In this document: one piece after another, positions 10,090-22,539 of the stretch
Layout: every line of letters starts with the position of its first letter
Numbering within the stretch: position 1 is the first letter of the stretch
Assembly: GCA_963691815.1 (NCBI GenBank)
Contig: OY829659.1
Coordinates: forward strand, 8,280,515-8,344,514
DNA: 64,000 bases
From: Echiichthys vipera
Lineage: Eukaryota; Chordata; Actinopteri; Perciformes; Trachinidae
Direction of reading: 5' to 3'
Notes under the pieces: model-generated
Seen by the model: only the letters and a program-made list of their open reading frames with translations
Databases searched by the model: none
Told to the model about the DNA's origin: nothing
Made by a program: the position numbers and the translations under genes

Positions 10090-13000
10090 ACTCTGCATTG
10101 CAAAGATGTAAAGATAAGACATTTCTTCAGAAGACCTTTTCTGAGAACTTCAAAAAGTACCTTTGAAAAAAAGAAATACCAATAAATAAATTAATATACA
10201 CCTCAAAAGGAGCAGATAAAGAAGTGTAACTGCCTGTCTTGGCCTGGTGTGTGCTGTGATCCCCAGTTTGCTGCCAGGTGGTTGAATGCCCATTAGTCTC
10301 ACTGTCTGCTCTGCTCTGCCAGCTCAGGCTCAACAGGCGCTACAGAGAGAATAAATTATGATCCACCCACGGGCTATCTGCCTCCTCTCGCCCTGACTCA
10401 CCTATTTACACTAGCCTTGCACTCGGGGCAAATTGCATTTCCCCTTCAAATGTTTGCCTTTATTAATGTCGTGCAGCATGGTAATTAATCTCCTCAACAA
10501 AGGTACCATCTGCATGACCCAAAAAATAGAATTATGCTTTCCTGTCCTGTGATTAAGATGAATATCACATGTGGAGTCGAAAACAGATGAAAACAGAGAA
10601 AATGCATGTTGAGAGATGAGCCAGCGCTCTTGCCTGTCCTCCCACTTCTCCACCTCCTCTCTCACATTTATTTGTATCCTTTTTCTTCACCCCCCTACTG
10701 ATCTGCTACCTGAGAACACCTCTGCACTGCGGCATTAGAGCATGTGGGGACAGATAAACCTGCGGTAATGAAAATGAATGTACCCAATTGGAGCCCGATA
10801 GAGATTCCATAATGAGGTTTATTTGTTGGGGGCATGATGCCAGGCTCCAGGACGAGTTTTACTTGGTTCTCTCCAGGCCTACTGGGGTAAAAACTCCAGC
10901 GTCGGCTAATCAGGCAGAGCAGCTCTGCCCCGACCCCCGGTCCTCATAGAGAAAACTAAAAGGACACTCTTGCTTTCAGGTACTTTCTTTTTGTTTTGTT
11001 TCAGTGTCTCACACTGTTTTTCTCTGTTGCCTCTCTTATCAAAATTGAAAAGCCTCTTGCCATTGATGTCTCTCCTTTCTCTGTCTCTGTCATTTCTCTC
11101 TTGATGTTTCTCTCTCCGTCACTGCCTGTGTCTCCAGCCAATCATCAAATCAGGGGAAAGAAGAATAGATCGGCTTCATTCTTCCGTCTTTATAATGTTT
11201 CTTAGAATTTTGGGCGTCTGTAAATTAAAGTACACTGATTACTCCATCTTTTTCTTCATCCACACTTCATGTTTGATTTCTTTAACAAACTGTCTGCTAC
11301 CATACTGTCTTTGTTGGCAGGTGTGATGAAACAAACAATCATTGTATCAATCATGCACTGATAGAGTAGACATCTGCATTGCCAGATGGAATTATAAAGA
11401 TTTATTGAGAAAATAAAACTAACACTGCTGTTCACAACATAAATATTTTATTAAAACTTCCAAAAGTGGCATTTGATCGAATATAGAGACAAACTTAAAT
11501 TATACATTGTATAAAAATGCAGCCTATTTCAAAATAAACCCGCTAAACTTCACACTCTAACACATTTGTTGCCATTTTCTTGTGTAATCATGCCTGTAAT
11601 TGAAGACTTTCAATTTTGTCACATTGCCAGTGTGAAGACTCGTCAGATGGTTTGTTATACAGAACCATCTGAGAAGCTGTCATTGGAAACTGTTTAGTAA
11701 AGGGCATGCACTCTCAAAACAAACCTGGCAGGTGATTGGACAAAGCATCTATCTATCAGCTCTTGCCAGGAGAAGAAAGAAATTTAGACTTTCAATGAAG
11801 AAAAACACTCTAGTTCTGATGCTACTGCAACATCTAAACTAACCTCTTTGCGAGCCGCAACTGTTGTTTTGAATTAGCGGTCGCCTCTTGTGTTGTCCTA
11901 ACTGCCTGTACCCCCCCTCAACTGTCTGTAGCTCCTCGCAGTACACTGATTGACCGACCCATGGTGGGTTTGAACACAAATGTATTACTTACCTGAGAGC
12001 CTGAGAAGAAGGATTTTCATGTGACATGTGATTCTCAAGTGATCTTGTGTCATCGCAAGAATTCAGCTGCTGTCCAAGACCCTGTATGTTCAAAATGTAG
12101 TGTGGAATAGGGGCATAGCAATCGAAGTCTCTTTTCTCCCTCTTGTATTGTTAAAAGTACGATCTAATCCTGATTAGTGTTTCATTTCTGTCCTCTACTG
12201 TTTGATTTTATCATTTTATCATTTCATCTTTGTTTTTTTTTAGTGAAACATTTGCAAACTGTGTGAACGACTGTTGGACTATACAAAGCAGTCAGTTTTT
12301 AAATTGGGACATCACTTTGTTGCACCTGCAGTCAAGCACGACAGGGTCAAGGGTGAAGGGAAGAAATAGGACACTGTTTGTTGCTCTCTTCACCTCCTCC
12401 CTCTGCCCCTCATCCCCTTTCTTCTGTCTCTCAGGCATTTTCCTACTTTCACTCCACTCATTCCACTTATGCTATCTCTCCTACATTTATTGTGCGTTTT
12501 GGCAACTAAAAAGCATCTCTGCTCCCACTTTCCTTCATCTTCCTTTCATCTTCCCCTCTCACTCCCTCTCTGTTTTTCTGCCCGCCCTTGTGTCACTCTG
12601 GCATTCAAACCTCCTCAAACAGCTAAGGGGAATCTGCCGAGGCTCTTGTTGCAGCTGTTGATCTAATAAAGACCCTTCAGAATGGAAGTGGAAACATCAA
12701 AGTCCACAAATATAATAAAAGCCCCTGAAGGTATTTAACGGAGGCACCTTATTTTATTTATGAATAGAATTCACACTTTACAGATATATGGGGCACGGAG
12801 TTTAAACCCACAGGTGATGATGTAAACCAATTAGACAACTTTATGTAGAATGGTTGCGGTACAGCACGGTTATAATGATCTCCGTGCAAACACACACATC
12901 TTGATGCTAATCATATGCAAAGAAGTTCTTTAATTAATCACGTTTAGTAGAGTGATACAATCCATTTGCCTTGAGCTATATTCTAGACTCCTGGGGTGGT

Positions 13001-13640
13001 TGGTTTAGACACACGCACGCACACACTTTCATCACATCCTATTACCAGCTATGATCTCTTCATGCATCAGCTACGGCGAGGGGAAACATTTGTGCGTTAC
13101 CGTCTGGTTTGCTGGAAACCGTCCAACCCACCAGCCGATTGTCCGACAGAATGGCTCCGAGCTCCTCATCAGATCTCTGAAGCCTCGTCAATAATTGAGC
13201 GCTCACAAATCATTCATAAGGCAGTTGCTTACGCGCATCACTCCACCGTAGCACAGCACTGCTTTCAGGGAAGACTCTGCTTCTGCCCTTTTTATTATGA
13301 TCAGATTGTTTTTCTCTCATGCCACTTAGGTGTGTAGTGGGTTTGGAATAGAAAGGGTGCTGGGCAAGCAAGAGAGATCTGTGTCCTATAAATGTAACTC
13401 AAACTTCAAAAATAACGTTTGCGTATACATTGAAATGTTTGTACCGAGCATTTCTATACTCTTGGTGCATGAGAGAGTGTGGGGGAGTTCAGTAGGAGAG
13501 GAAGAGAATGTCTCTTCAGAGTAAGCCAGGTCTCACACTTGGATGCATCCAGCTGTGATGGTAATAGGAATGGGCAGAAATCTGAGGCAGACACTGCTAA
13601 TGGTTCTCTCCAACTGGGAGGGATGGTGACCCCAGTACAA
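10088..13640. other. Unique noncoding sequence
   Basis: No gene recognised. A block at about 10725-10945 is less repetitive and moderately GC-rich and could be conserved regulatory DNA. A pyrimidine-rich tract at 12400-12600 gives a 143-codon Ser/Leu/Phe-rich frame that is a composition artefact. No mobile element identified. Confidence 0.5.
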
Positions 13641-13990
13641 CTCTCCCTCTCCCTCCCTCTCTGCGTAACACAGGTCTTCTCTCATTTTACTCTCTGCTAC
13701 ACTCTCACAATCTTCTTTACTTTCTCAGTTTCTTCCCCGCTCTTATTTTTCTTTAGGTATCACTCTTCCTCGAGCTCTTGATCTATCTTATCTCTCAGTC
13801 TCCCTTTCGCTCTCACTGTACTTCTTCTCCAGCTGTTTTGTATTTTCACTTCCTGGATAATCTTGTGTCGCAGCTTCTCTTCAACCACATTCCTTTTTTT
13901 TGCCTTTCCCTCTATTCCATTAGTGTTTCTTTCAACGTCCTCCTCATTTTCTTGTGTTGTTCCTTTCTATTTGTTTTCTATCCACCCTAG
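13641..13990 (+). repeat. Pyrimidine-rich low-complexity tract
   Basis: About 350 bp dominated by C and T on the plus strand, with short 'ctccctctc' runs. The overlapping frames are Ser/Leu/Phe-rich and are composition artefacts. The purine:pyrimidine asymmetry is only partial, so I do not claim a triplex-forming structure. Confidence 0.6.
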
Positions 13991-16900
13991 CTTTGTTCAT
14001 TAATCTTGACTCAATCCACCATTATCTTTCTCAGCCACTTAATTACATCTAATTGTTTTCATGAATGGAAACAGACGAGACGTTGCAACAGGAAAGACGG
14101 GTGAGACAGAAGGTGCCTCAACATTAACACTGTGCCAAAGTTAATAGTTAACATTTGCATCTTCCTTCTAAACTAGCAAAATATAAATATGACACTTATT
14201 AAGTCTATGCCTCCCTTGTACAAGCACAATTTAGCATTGCACTGTGGCATGTTTAATGAAACATAGTGTGGCTGATGTGGACATTTTCTCTCATTGTGGG
14301 TTTTTTAGGTGACACTATATAGTGCATATAGTTCACTCTCAAAATGGCCGAGAGTAAATAATACAGTGAACTGGGTATAAAACAGGCAGTGGTTTTAAAC
14401 ATAGCTTATCCTGCATTCCTGTCATGTCGTTCGCATGTAATAACAAGCGACCGACTTGGCCTCCTTTTTAATTCGAGATGGAGATATCATGTATTTTTGC
14501 CTGTGTTGATATCCCCACTTGGTGATAATGACTACAGAATTGTCAGCAAACCAGCTGGCAGTTATGTCTCAATGCAATGCAATATAAACACTAATATAAT
14601 TGTTTCAGGCAAATTAAAAGAAGCTATGCACATGTTGATTGTGTCTGGTTTCACTATTTAATGAACTGTTTCAAATACGATACACGTCACAACAGTGGCT
14701 AATTTATGCCATTTAAATGATATGACTACAAAGCGGTCTGATGCCAGCTGGGAAAAAACCTAATGTATGAACACTTCCAAATCAGAATAATATGAGTTTT
14801 TCTGCCAAAATTAAGTGAATGCAGCATGGGATGAATGGTAGAAATTGGAAAGTATGTTATCAAAGGATTGGTTGGGTAAAGTGAAGGTCAAATGCGTTGA
14901 TTATAGAACTACATCCATAAATTTAGCTTGAAGGGTGAACTTTGGCTGACATGAAGTATATTTGTTGGTCTTATTATTAAGCTTATGTTATAGAGCTTTT
15001 ACATTTTGACTAAAAGGAAAATCACTGATGGAGCTACTTACATTAATGATGGCTCTGTTTCATTCCATGTCCCAGAAAGCCTCTTTAGTGAGCCAGCATA
15101 TTCAGTCCGAAACCCTAAAGCTGGCTCACTTAAATGAAAGGCAGTCTTAATTAAGGCTATTAATAACACTTGTGCTTTTCCTGCTCTGACATGTCTATTG
15201 TACATGCTGACTCACTGTCCTTGTTTACTGGGACATTGTTAATGTTATTATTGACACACATCTCTGCTGCAAAATTGTCTACTGCAGACGGGTGCAGAGA
15301 AAGACTGTAGGACGCCAGGAGAACTGTAGACAACAAGATCTGTCACTGTTGTTTTGTGTGTGTTTCTCTCTAATAGGGCAACATTTTAACACTGGACCAC
15401 CACAGGTGCTTCATTTTTTGTGAAACTTGAACCTCCACTTAGCTGTAGTACTTTCCTGTCCACACTCTCGATTGCATGACCGATTTACTGTGGTGGTGCC
15501 TTGAGATCACAATTGCTACTTTGAGCAGCATCTGAAGTAAGCACATTAATAACAGCAGGTTACCTAAGAACCATTAGCGTCCAACTTACTGTCCTTACTA
15601 AGGTCATAAAAGATATTCACCATATAGAAATAAAAGGAGCAAACAAGCTGAGATATTATCTTCGACATTTCTAAATGCCAGCAGCAGTATGGCATACTAA
15701 AGGGGTTCAAACTTGAGAAAAAAGTGATTATATAAGTTGGAAGATATGACCAGATGGCAGTCCTCCTCTGTTGAATTTAAATGATGCACCTGAATCAACT
15801 TTCAAGTAATGCATGAAAAATGGATTTGTTTGTCCCAATCAATGCAGTTTGAGAATCTGCCAAAGCAGAGCAGGACTGAGGCGAATCAATCTGCGGAGCT
15901 GTGTGGAATTCTAGAGCAAGGAGTGTGGACATGCTGACAGATAAATGCCACCACCTAAAGCAGGTATCTAACTCTCACAAACTCAAATGAGGCTCTTCAA
16001 CAACTGCAGTGTCCAGTGTCCTGATGCAGCTCTGTCTTCGCCAGCATGCGGATGCACAGAAAAACACTTTGGTTCTGTAAAACGATGCATTCCCTCACAT
16101 AAATGACATAATGAACACATCGCAGCCTAATTGGGTGACAAAGCTGCAAAGGAAAGCACACAGCATATTATTGGTTTGTGAAAATGGGATGTGCTGCAGA
16201 CAGAGAGCGAGACAAGAATGGTTCATTTATTTTCAATAGGCACCATTCTTTAATATTATATGCAAATACGTTAATACTGACTCTTCCTCGCCAGTTTAAT
16301 TAACTGTGGAAATCGTGCTGGAGCAAGTGTTTATTTCTTAAAGCATGTATGTGCTGAGGTGAATTCTTGCTTCCATCTCAAGCTCATGGTCAACAAAGAA
16401 AGAGGCTAATTTCATTTTCATATCCTCCTTTTTTATTGTCTTGTTTATGCGAGGGCGAGCTCAAGGCGACAGCATGAATTATTATCCCCCTCCGTCCATA
16501 TTAAGCCCACCACACATAAACATTTCATTAATTTCATCTTATAAATGCACTCTTTCTTATCTCAGTCCCTGATGTTTTTTCTGCCGTTATTCGTTTGTCA
16601 GCTGCCTGAGTTTAATTTATTCATTAGCTGATTCCCCGCGTCCTCTTCGCTCTGAGGTTGCTGATTGCAGGTTTTTGCACAAATCATTTGCAATGACTAC
16701 AATCATGGGCCCATTTTGTTCGAGGACAGAAGTTTGAATGCTTTGTATTAGTAAGGACCGTGATATATTTCTTTATGTGTGCAATGATATACTGTATCAA
16801 CAGGCAACAGAGGACTGTGCTTTCAAAGAAGAAGAAAACTCATGCATGAACTTGGACTGGATTATTTGCATTTGTTTATTTTGTTCTATTTTTTACTTTT

Positions 16901-17329
16901 GGCAAATAACTACATCTGTTCTAGGAATTCTGACAGTAAATGCAGTAGAATTGATCATGGTCACAGGCAGAGCCAGTGCCCTGAATGCACTTCTGTAAGC
17001 AGGAGAAATACATTTATTTTAATTACCAAACTGGATGACGTGGATGAAGCATAACATAAGTTTTTGACCTACAAAAGAAGATTTGAGTCGGAGTTGAAAA
17101 GTCCATGCCATGGACATATATTTGGTCTGTCTTTACTCTCGCTACAGTTAAGAGTTACTGTAGGTCTCTTGTGTTCTTCTTTCTCTTCTACACTTTTGTC
17201 TCGTGATCCGCTTTCATGTTCAGAGATGATGTAGGCGTGGTTATGCTGGGCATTTGATAAAGATGTAACTACCGGAGCGTTTTGGTGGTTAGACAGAAGA
17301 CTGTCAGGTGAACAAGTTGGACAGGAACA
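13991..17329. other. Unique noncoding sequence
   Basis: No gene or clear repeat. A fragment near 14310-14350 (tgacactatatagtgcatat) resembles part of a dispersed fish repeat but is too short to call. A block at 16430-16720 is described separately as a candidate regulatory element. Confidence 0.5.
16430..16720. promoter_or_regulatory. Candidate conserved noncoding element
   Basis: The block has non-repetitive complexity, several homeodomain-like words (ttcattaatttcat, tttaatttattcattagctg) and no coding potential. This composition is typical of developmental enhancers, but conservation cannot be judged from a single sequence, so this is inference only. Confidence 0.2.
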
Positions 17330-17718
17330 CCTCACCGAGACGCTCACTATTGAAGCCTCTATTCATACCACACCGCAGCTTTACCCTTTTCCAGCCTATG
17401 TAACACTGAATGCCGGAGGAAGTCTTTTCTTCCGGTGGCCATCAAGCTGTATAATTCATCTCCCCCCCGGTCAGGTTAGGAAAAGTGGAGACACTGTATC
17501 CTGAGAAAATGTCACTTTGTCACTTTATATCATCACTACATCACTTTATTTAGTTGCACTGTAACTTAGTTCAGTAAGAAATGCTGCTACACGTTACTGC
17601 ACTTTACTGTAACTTAGTTCTGTAAGAAATGCTGCTACATTTTTAACACTGTTAACACTCATCGCTACTTATCACTTAGGGTTAGGGATAAATAAAGCTT
17701 CTTGAATCTTGAATCTTG
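17330..17718 (+). mobile_element. Non-LTR retrotransposon (LINE) 3' end
   Basis: The plus strand encodes the last residues of a LINE ORF, RRKSFLPVAIKLYNSS at about 17414-17461, a motif I know from the C-terminus of Rex1/L2-like fish elements. A 3' UTR follows with two copies of a roughly 48-bp unit (starting at 17558 and 17606, both containing actgtaacttagtt). The element ends with aataaagcttcttgaatctt and three copies of cttgaat, a short tandem tail typical of these LINEs. Everything upstream is missing through 5' truncation. Family assignment between Rex1 and L2 is uncertain. Confidence 0.65.
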
Positions 17719-17873
17719 AATATGGAATATTATTTTTGAGGATCCAACCAACAACAACAAAAGACAAAATTTAAATAAAACAATCCTCTTACAAGAGTTG
17801 AGAGGAAGCGCGAGTGTGGGGCTGCATCGGAGAGACAGGCTAACCACTTAACCAGCAACAGGCCTACTAACCA

Positions 17874-17925
17874 GAATCAGAAATGTTTTAATAATCCCAG
17901 GGGGAAATTATTTTAGTGCGCTAAA
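17874..17925 (-). mobile_element. LINE 3' terminus, short remnant
   Basis: Read on the minus strand the sequence gives 'tttccccctgggattattaa' then 'aacatttctgattctgg', the familiar 3' end of Rex1/L2-like LINEs ('..ggggatcaataaagtatttctgattctg'). It faces the plus-strand LINE end 150 bp away. Only about 50 bp are recognisable; sequence beyond 17925 could be more of the element but I cannot confirm it. Confidence 0.5.
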
Positions 17926-18069
17926 CCTTCTCTCTGGTTTGGGACAGCAGACCTCATGTATTTCCTCATTTTATTCCTCCTCAACTCACATCAGGTTAGG
18001 ACTAGTAATAAGAGCCATAGCTTTAAATCCCTAGACCAAACTAGTTCATAACACTACCTTATTATTTTC

Positions 18070-18480
18070 AATATTGACTTTTTTTTAATCCATTGATTGA
18101 TCGATCACTTGAGAGCCCAAGGTGACACCTCTAAATTATGTTATTTTTTCTGACCAACAGTGAAAAACACAAAGATTTTCTATTAACAAAACCAAGAAAA
18201 GCTGCAAATTGTCACACCTGAGAAGCAGAAACCAAATATTTTTTTGCCAAAAGTATGTGCATTTATTTGAAAACTTTTTGAAATTCTTTCTGGATTTATT
18301 TTTACATAATAAGATTTGTGATAGACAGGAAACAAAAGGGGAGCATTTCCTCAGTCCTAATTGACATTGCAGTTATAAACAGTAATGTGTCACAACCATT
18401 CAGCTATCAAGATTCCCTTAATTTGAAATATTTTATTGGTCAATTTCCTTGATTGACTAAATGTTTCAGCATTTTTTACG
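18070..18480. repeat. Old dispersed repeat, unclassified
   Basis: The segments gatcgatcacttgagagccc, gaccaacagtgaaaaacaca and acacctgagaagcagaaacc, in that order, match a repeat I recall from many percomorph introns and 3' UTRs whose ends carry 'attgattaatcga'-like words. It is strongly diverged, with no coding capacity. The assignment rests on memory and the ends are approximate. Confidence 0.4.
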
Positions 18481-18839
18481 AGCAGTTGTAACAAGGACAA
18501 AGTGTTCTGACTGACTGAGCAAGAGCAGCAGGTTGGCGTGTAACTTCTACATGTGCAGTATAAATAATGTATTTACTGAGCACGATTCAGACTGAACTCT
18601 CACCAGAATACCTGAAGATATGTTGAAAACAATTCAGTTGTGAAAAGCTAACAGACAAAAGAGACTGCCATCCCAAGAAGCACAGCATCATCGGTTGTTT
18701 CAAGAGCCCCAAAAGGACAAATGTTTACATCCAAGTGACAAAGAACCTCTAGTAGCCGTAGTCATTATTATACAGCAACCTTTAGCATCTGTATGAGACA
18801 CCCTAAATTTCCACAGACAACACTAGTATTTATGTTTTA

Positions 18840-19040
18840 CAGTGCATATAGAAAGTCATGACACCACTTTGAAATAGTCACTTTTTTATTTTGCAGCCTG
18901 AAATGGTAGTACATTTTTTTCTAATTCCAGTGTGATTTACAAATTGTGCCTCACAACTTTCAAGTGATTTTTTTTCAGAAATTCTGAAAATTATTTAAAA
19001 AAATGAAAGACTAAAACAGCAGTGTTGGGAAAGTCCCCAT
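18840..19040 (+). repeat. Left terminal inverted repeat of the Tc1-like element
   Basis: This pairs with 20171-20392. Matching blocks in order are gaaatagtcac, cagcctgaaatg, ccagtgtgatttac, cagaaatt(t)ctgaaaat, aaaaaatgaaa and agcag(t/a)gttgg, closing with gtcccca. Small gaps separate them. In this class the transposase binds two sites per repeat, one near the tip and one near the inner end, but I cannot mark them confidently here. Confidence 0.8.
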
Positions 19041-19221
19041 AAAATAACCATTATAAACATTCTCAGGTATAACCAATCACCTTCCAGATTAAACACCAAC
19101 TTAATTTGCCTCCACCTGACATCAATTGTGGTGTTTTTGATTGTACTTCAGAATAAAATCAGCTGTCCCTTGAGGATTGCACTCCACTCCAAGTAGTGTA
19201 TGGCAACACAAGTAATTCACT

Positions 19222-20167
19222 ATGGTTGAAAAGATGCTTTCAAAAGAGCTCTGGGATAAAGTTGTGGATAGGCACAAGTTAGGAGAAGGATATAACATTT
19301 TTCAAAGGCTTTAACTGTCCAGTACCATTCACAGTATTGTCCAGAAGTGGAAGGCATATGGCACCACCCAGACCACACCTAGATCGGGCAGCCCCTCCAA
19401 ACTAGATGACCGAGCCAGGAAAAGATTGATCGGGGAAGCGATCGAGAGGCCCATGGTGACCTTGAAGATGTTACAAGTCTAAATGGCAGAGTTTAGTTGA
19501 TCTGTGCATGTGACAACAATTTCACAAGATCTACATGTATGACAGGGTTGACAAGAAAGAAGCCCCCTCTGAAAAAATGTCACACTGAGTATCGTTTACA
19601 GTATGCCAAAAAACATATTGAAGATTCTAATGCCATGTGGCAAAAGGTTATATGGTCACATGAGACCAAAATTGAACTTTTTAGGCTGAACTCTAAGCTC
19701 TATGCACACGACCCAAAACACACCATACCTACAGTGAAGCATGGCGGTGGCAACATTGTTGTGTGCTTGTTTCTCTTCAGCAGAGACTGGACAATTGGTC
19801 AGGATTGAATGGAAAATGGATGCTGCGAAGTACACCCCAAAAAAGGAAAACCTGCGGCCCTCTGCTAGACACTTGAAAATGGGCAGGTGGTTCACCTTCC
19901 AGCATGACAACGACCCAAAACACACTTCAAGAAAAACAACGCAGTGGCTCAAGGACAGGAGGGTGAATGTCCTAGTTGGTCTAGTCAGAGCCTTGACCTA
20001 AATCCTACAGAACATCTGTGGATGGACCTGAATTTGGCTGAACTCGAACAGTTCTGCACAGAAGAATGGGGAAATATTTCCAATCTAGGTGCACAAAGCT
20101 GGTAGAGGCAAATCCAAACAGACTAATGGCTGTAATTAAAGCAAAAGGTGCCATCAGAAAGTATTAA
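19222..20167 (+). pseudogene. Tc1-like transposase pseudogene
   Basis: The family protein is about 340 residues: an N-terminal paired-like helix-turn-helix pair, a GRPR-like linker, then a DD34E catalytic domain that cuts and joins DNA. Here ATG 19222 opens LSKELWDKVVDRHKLGEGY; an in-frame TAA lies at 19312; the same frame resumes through a linker TPRSGSPSKL and stops at 19480. The catalytic part needs at least three frame changes. The first acidic residue, normally in WSDETK, is His (WSHETKIELF, codon 19659-19661). The second is kept in HDNDPKHTS (19903 onward), and the third is the Glu of LDLNPTEHLW (20010-20012). It cannot encode an active enzyme. Confidence 0.9.
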
Positions 20168-20170
20168 ATC

Positions 20171-20392
20171 TGGGGACTCATCACTTTTCCAACTCTGCTA
20201 TTCTAGTTTTTTCATTTTTTTATTCATTTTCAGAAATTTTCGAAAAAAAACAAACATTTTTTACTTGGATGTTGTACGGCAAAATGTGTAAATCACACTG
20301 GAAACATATATTTTTTATGTCTTATCATTTCAGGCTGTATAACAAAAAAAGTGACTATTTCAAAAGGGTATCATGAGTTCCTATAGGCACTG
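20171..20392 (-). repeat. Right terminal inverted repeat of the Tc1-like element
   Basis: Inverted partner of 18840-19040. It is about 20 bp longer because of small insertions in the A/T-rich middle (near 20240-20280). Confidence 0.8.
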
Positions 20393-20689
20393 TATATATT
20401 CCAACAGGTCAAGATAAAAACCAAATTTCTATTATTATTTCCATGAAATGTGTAACACTCAGTTAATAATTCAAAAGCACCAAACTTTCCTCCCAAAAAC
20501 AGCACTCTTTGCAAAGTTGAAAACAATGACTTCTCCATTTTCTCACTCCATCTTCCCCTCACTCCTCACCTGCTGGCTCCTCTCCCTCCCTCTCCGTTAA
20601 ACTCCTTCTGAATTATCAAATAATGTCCTTTCTTTCACATGGCTAGTTCTGGATTACTTACCTGGCTCTCCCTGCAGGCCTATTAAACA

Positions 20690-21010
20690 CCTCTGGAGTC
20701 ATGGTCACTGCCTGTCTCGCCCTGCATTCATAATGGTCATTAACTCAGCCACCAAAAATGAATGGCGGAACAATCCAATTCAGAGAGATCAGAAAATGCC
20801 TTTTAGCAAGGGGCCTGATATTGATAGCAGGCAATTTCACATCTCATTCGCCAGAAGTGGGCTTATTGAATACGAGAGGACTGGGAGGAGAGAATTGCAA
20901 TGTGGTTCCTTTACATTTCTCCCGCATAGAGAAAGGCTGTGATATCTTTCAAGTCTTTGCAATTCTCCTCCTGTATCACATATCGCCCGAGGTGGATCCA
21001 TTGTTAGGGA
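20690..21010. promoter_or_regulatory. Candidate conserved noncoding element
   Basis: The sequence has high complexity, balanced composition and no repeat signature, with words such as cattaactcagcc, gaacaatcc, gcttattgaat and gagaattgcaatg. Two plus-strand frames of 69 and 88 codons cross it in different phases and neither looks like a protein family. A long constrained-looking block without a coding frame suggests an enhancer. This is inference; cross-species alignment would decide. Confidence 0.25.
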
Positions 21011-21920
21011 TAATATGTTTTTAAAAGCTTTCTTTTTCACTTGGCCTGACAACAGGATTTCCCATTCACTGCAAGTCCTTTAACTCCCCGCCAACGAGAC
21101 AATCACATTATTTCATTTTTCCGAAAGACCTGCGGCAGCGTTCTGCCACTCATTTCTCCCCTCCACTGACAGGGAATGGGTGTCCTCTTTTAGCTACGTT
21201 TCTCTATTCTGTTTCCATCAATAAAAACAGGGTTGGATAACGACGTATAATCCTTTCAATCCTTCCCCGATCTTATCTCGAGGATCTATTTAAATGTGAG
21301 CCTTTGTGGCAGGGGTATTTGCTCTCCTTTAAACAGTCTCCTGCGAACATAAGAACCAGTGCAAGGGCAAAAGATTAAACCTTTGAAGCTGTCACAAAAA
21401 TGTCTAATTGACAAGATTTCCTTATGGCTTTGAATGAACAAAGACACAGGGCCAGAGGATATGAAGCACCTTCAAACCCAACAGATACCTCTCTCTCTGG
21501 TGGGAACCCTTTTAGTTTCTTCATCTCTGATTTTTAATTACGTGACATTTTCAATCGCAGGTTTCTTTCGAGGGTGACATTGCGAAGAATCCTTTTCAGG
21601 CCTCCAGAAAAGTGCTACTGTAAATTATTAAATGTTATCAACACTCTCCAGAGACAGGTATTCTCTCTTTTCTTTAAAGGAAAGAGGAGAATTTAGGACT
21701 TTATCGCAGACACAGACGCTGGTATTGTTTTCACCTTGAGTCACTGTGGCGGTTTTGAGTCTGTGGTCAGATTTTGCCACTGATAGCGTCTCAACTGTGC
21801 AAGATACAGGCACAAAACGTAACAAGTGTGTAGTTGTAATCCCATTGCTACAGTTATACAGTGTTTTTATTTTACACATTACTTTAAGTTCATGTAAAAA
21901 GGTAGATTTTTATTTGACCT

Positions 21921-21945
21921 TTCACTTCACTTCACTTCACTTCAC
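21921..21945 (+). repeat. (TTCAC)5 short tandem repeat
   Basis: Five perfect copies of a 5-bp unit. Confidence 0.95.
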
Positions 21946-22539
21946 CTACCATCTATAGTTATTTCTACAGTATAGGAACATAAAAAAAAAAAATCCATAA
22001 AGTTGTTCAGCAGATTTTGAACAAAAAACAGGTGCATGAAATGTGGTGCACAGGCTTTAAGAGGACAGGTGGAAGAAATGCTAGATCAAAACATTGGCCT
22101 GTGTGAGTGCATGGATTGTCTGAAGTGAAGGTGTCGGGTCGTTGAAAAGTGCTGAGAGCGAAATATTCTCCATTTTGTGTGCAGCACTTTGACACAACTC
22201 CAAATCAAATGGGGAAAAATGAATAAAGGGACGACATTATTTGTCTGGGCAGAGCCCTCGTAATTCATGGTAACTGCGAGCAAGCTACAAGGCAGCAGAC
22301 GGTGAGTACTTGAAAGATACATTTTCAGTGGGGAAACCCAGTCTACTCAGCATTCGCTTTATTAATTTATTTGAAAAACTTTTCAGAGCCACTTGGGGGT
22401 TATGAACGGAACATTGACATATTATAATCTGCTTTTAAAATGATGTGATGAGCCTTGCATTTAGCAGTTACAGAGCAATATTATCATTTATTTGGAGTCA
22501 TGTTTCTATCCACCTGATAAATGTAAGTCTAATTTTTAC

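Larger units (their letters stand above)
18840..20392 (+). mobile_element. Tc1-like DNA transposon, inactive
   Basis: The element is 1553 bp, begins CAGTGCATATAGAAAG and ends in the complement of CAGTGCCTATAGGAAC, flanked on both sides by TA (18838-18839 and 20393-20394), the target duplicated by all Tc1/mariner elements. Its terminal inverted repeats are long (about 200-220 bp), the IR/DR architecture seen in Sleeping Beauty-type fish elements, as opposed to the short-TIR type. One transposase gene lies between them and is destroyed. Overall length (~1.55 kb) is normal for the family, so decay came from point changes and small indels, not large deletion. Confidence 0.9.
20395..22539. other. 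Noncoding sequence, no gene seen
   Basis: Apart from the candidate regulatory block at 20690-21010 and a short (TTCAC)5 array at 21921-21945, nothing is recognised. Open frames of 60-90 codons here have no family resemblance. Confidence 0.5.

Noticed and set aside
12230..12661. 143-codon Ser/Leu/Phe-rich plus frame
   Set aside because: Pyrimidine-rich DNA yields such frames; another frame overlaps it in a different phase and neither has protein-like structure.
19497..20001. Two overlapping frames as separate small genes
   Set aside because: They are frame-shifted pieces of one Tc1-like transposase (WSHETK block and HDNDPKH block).
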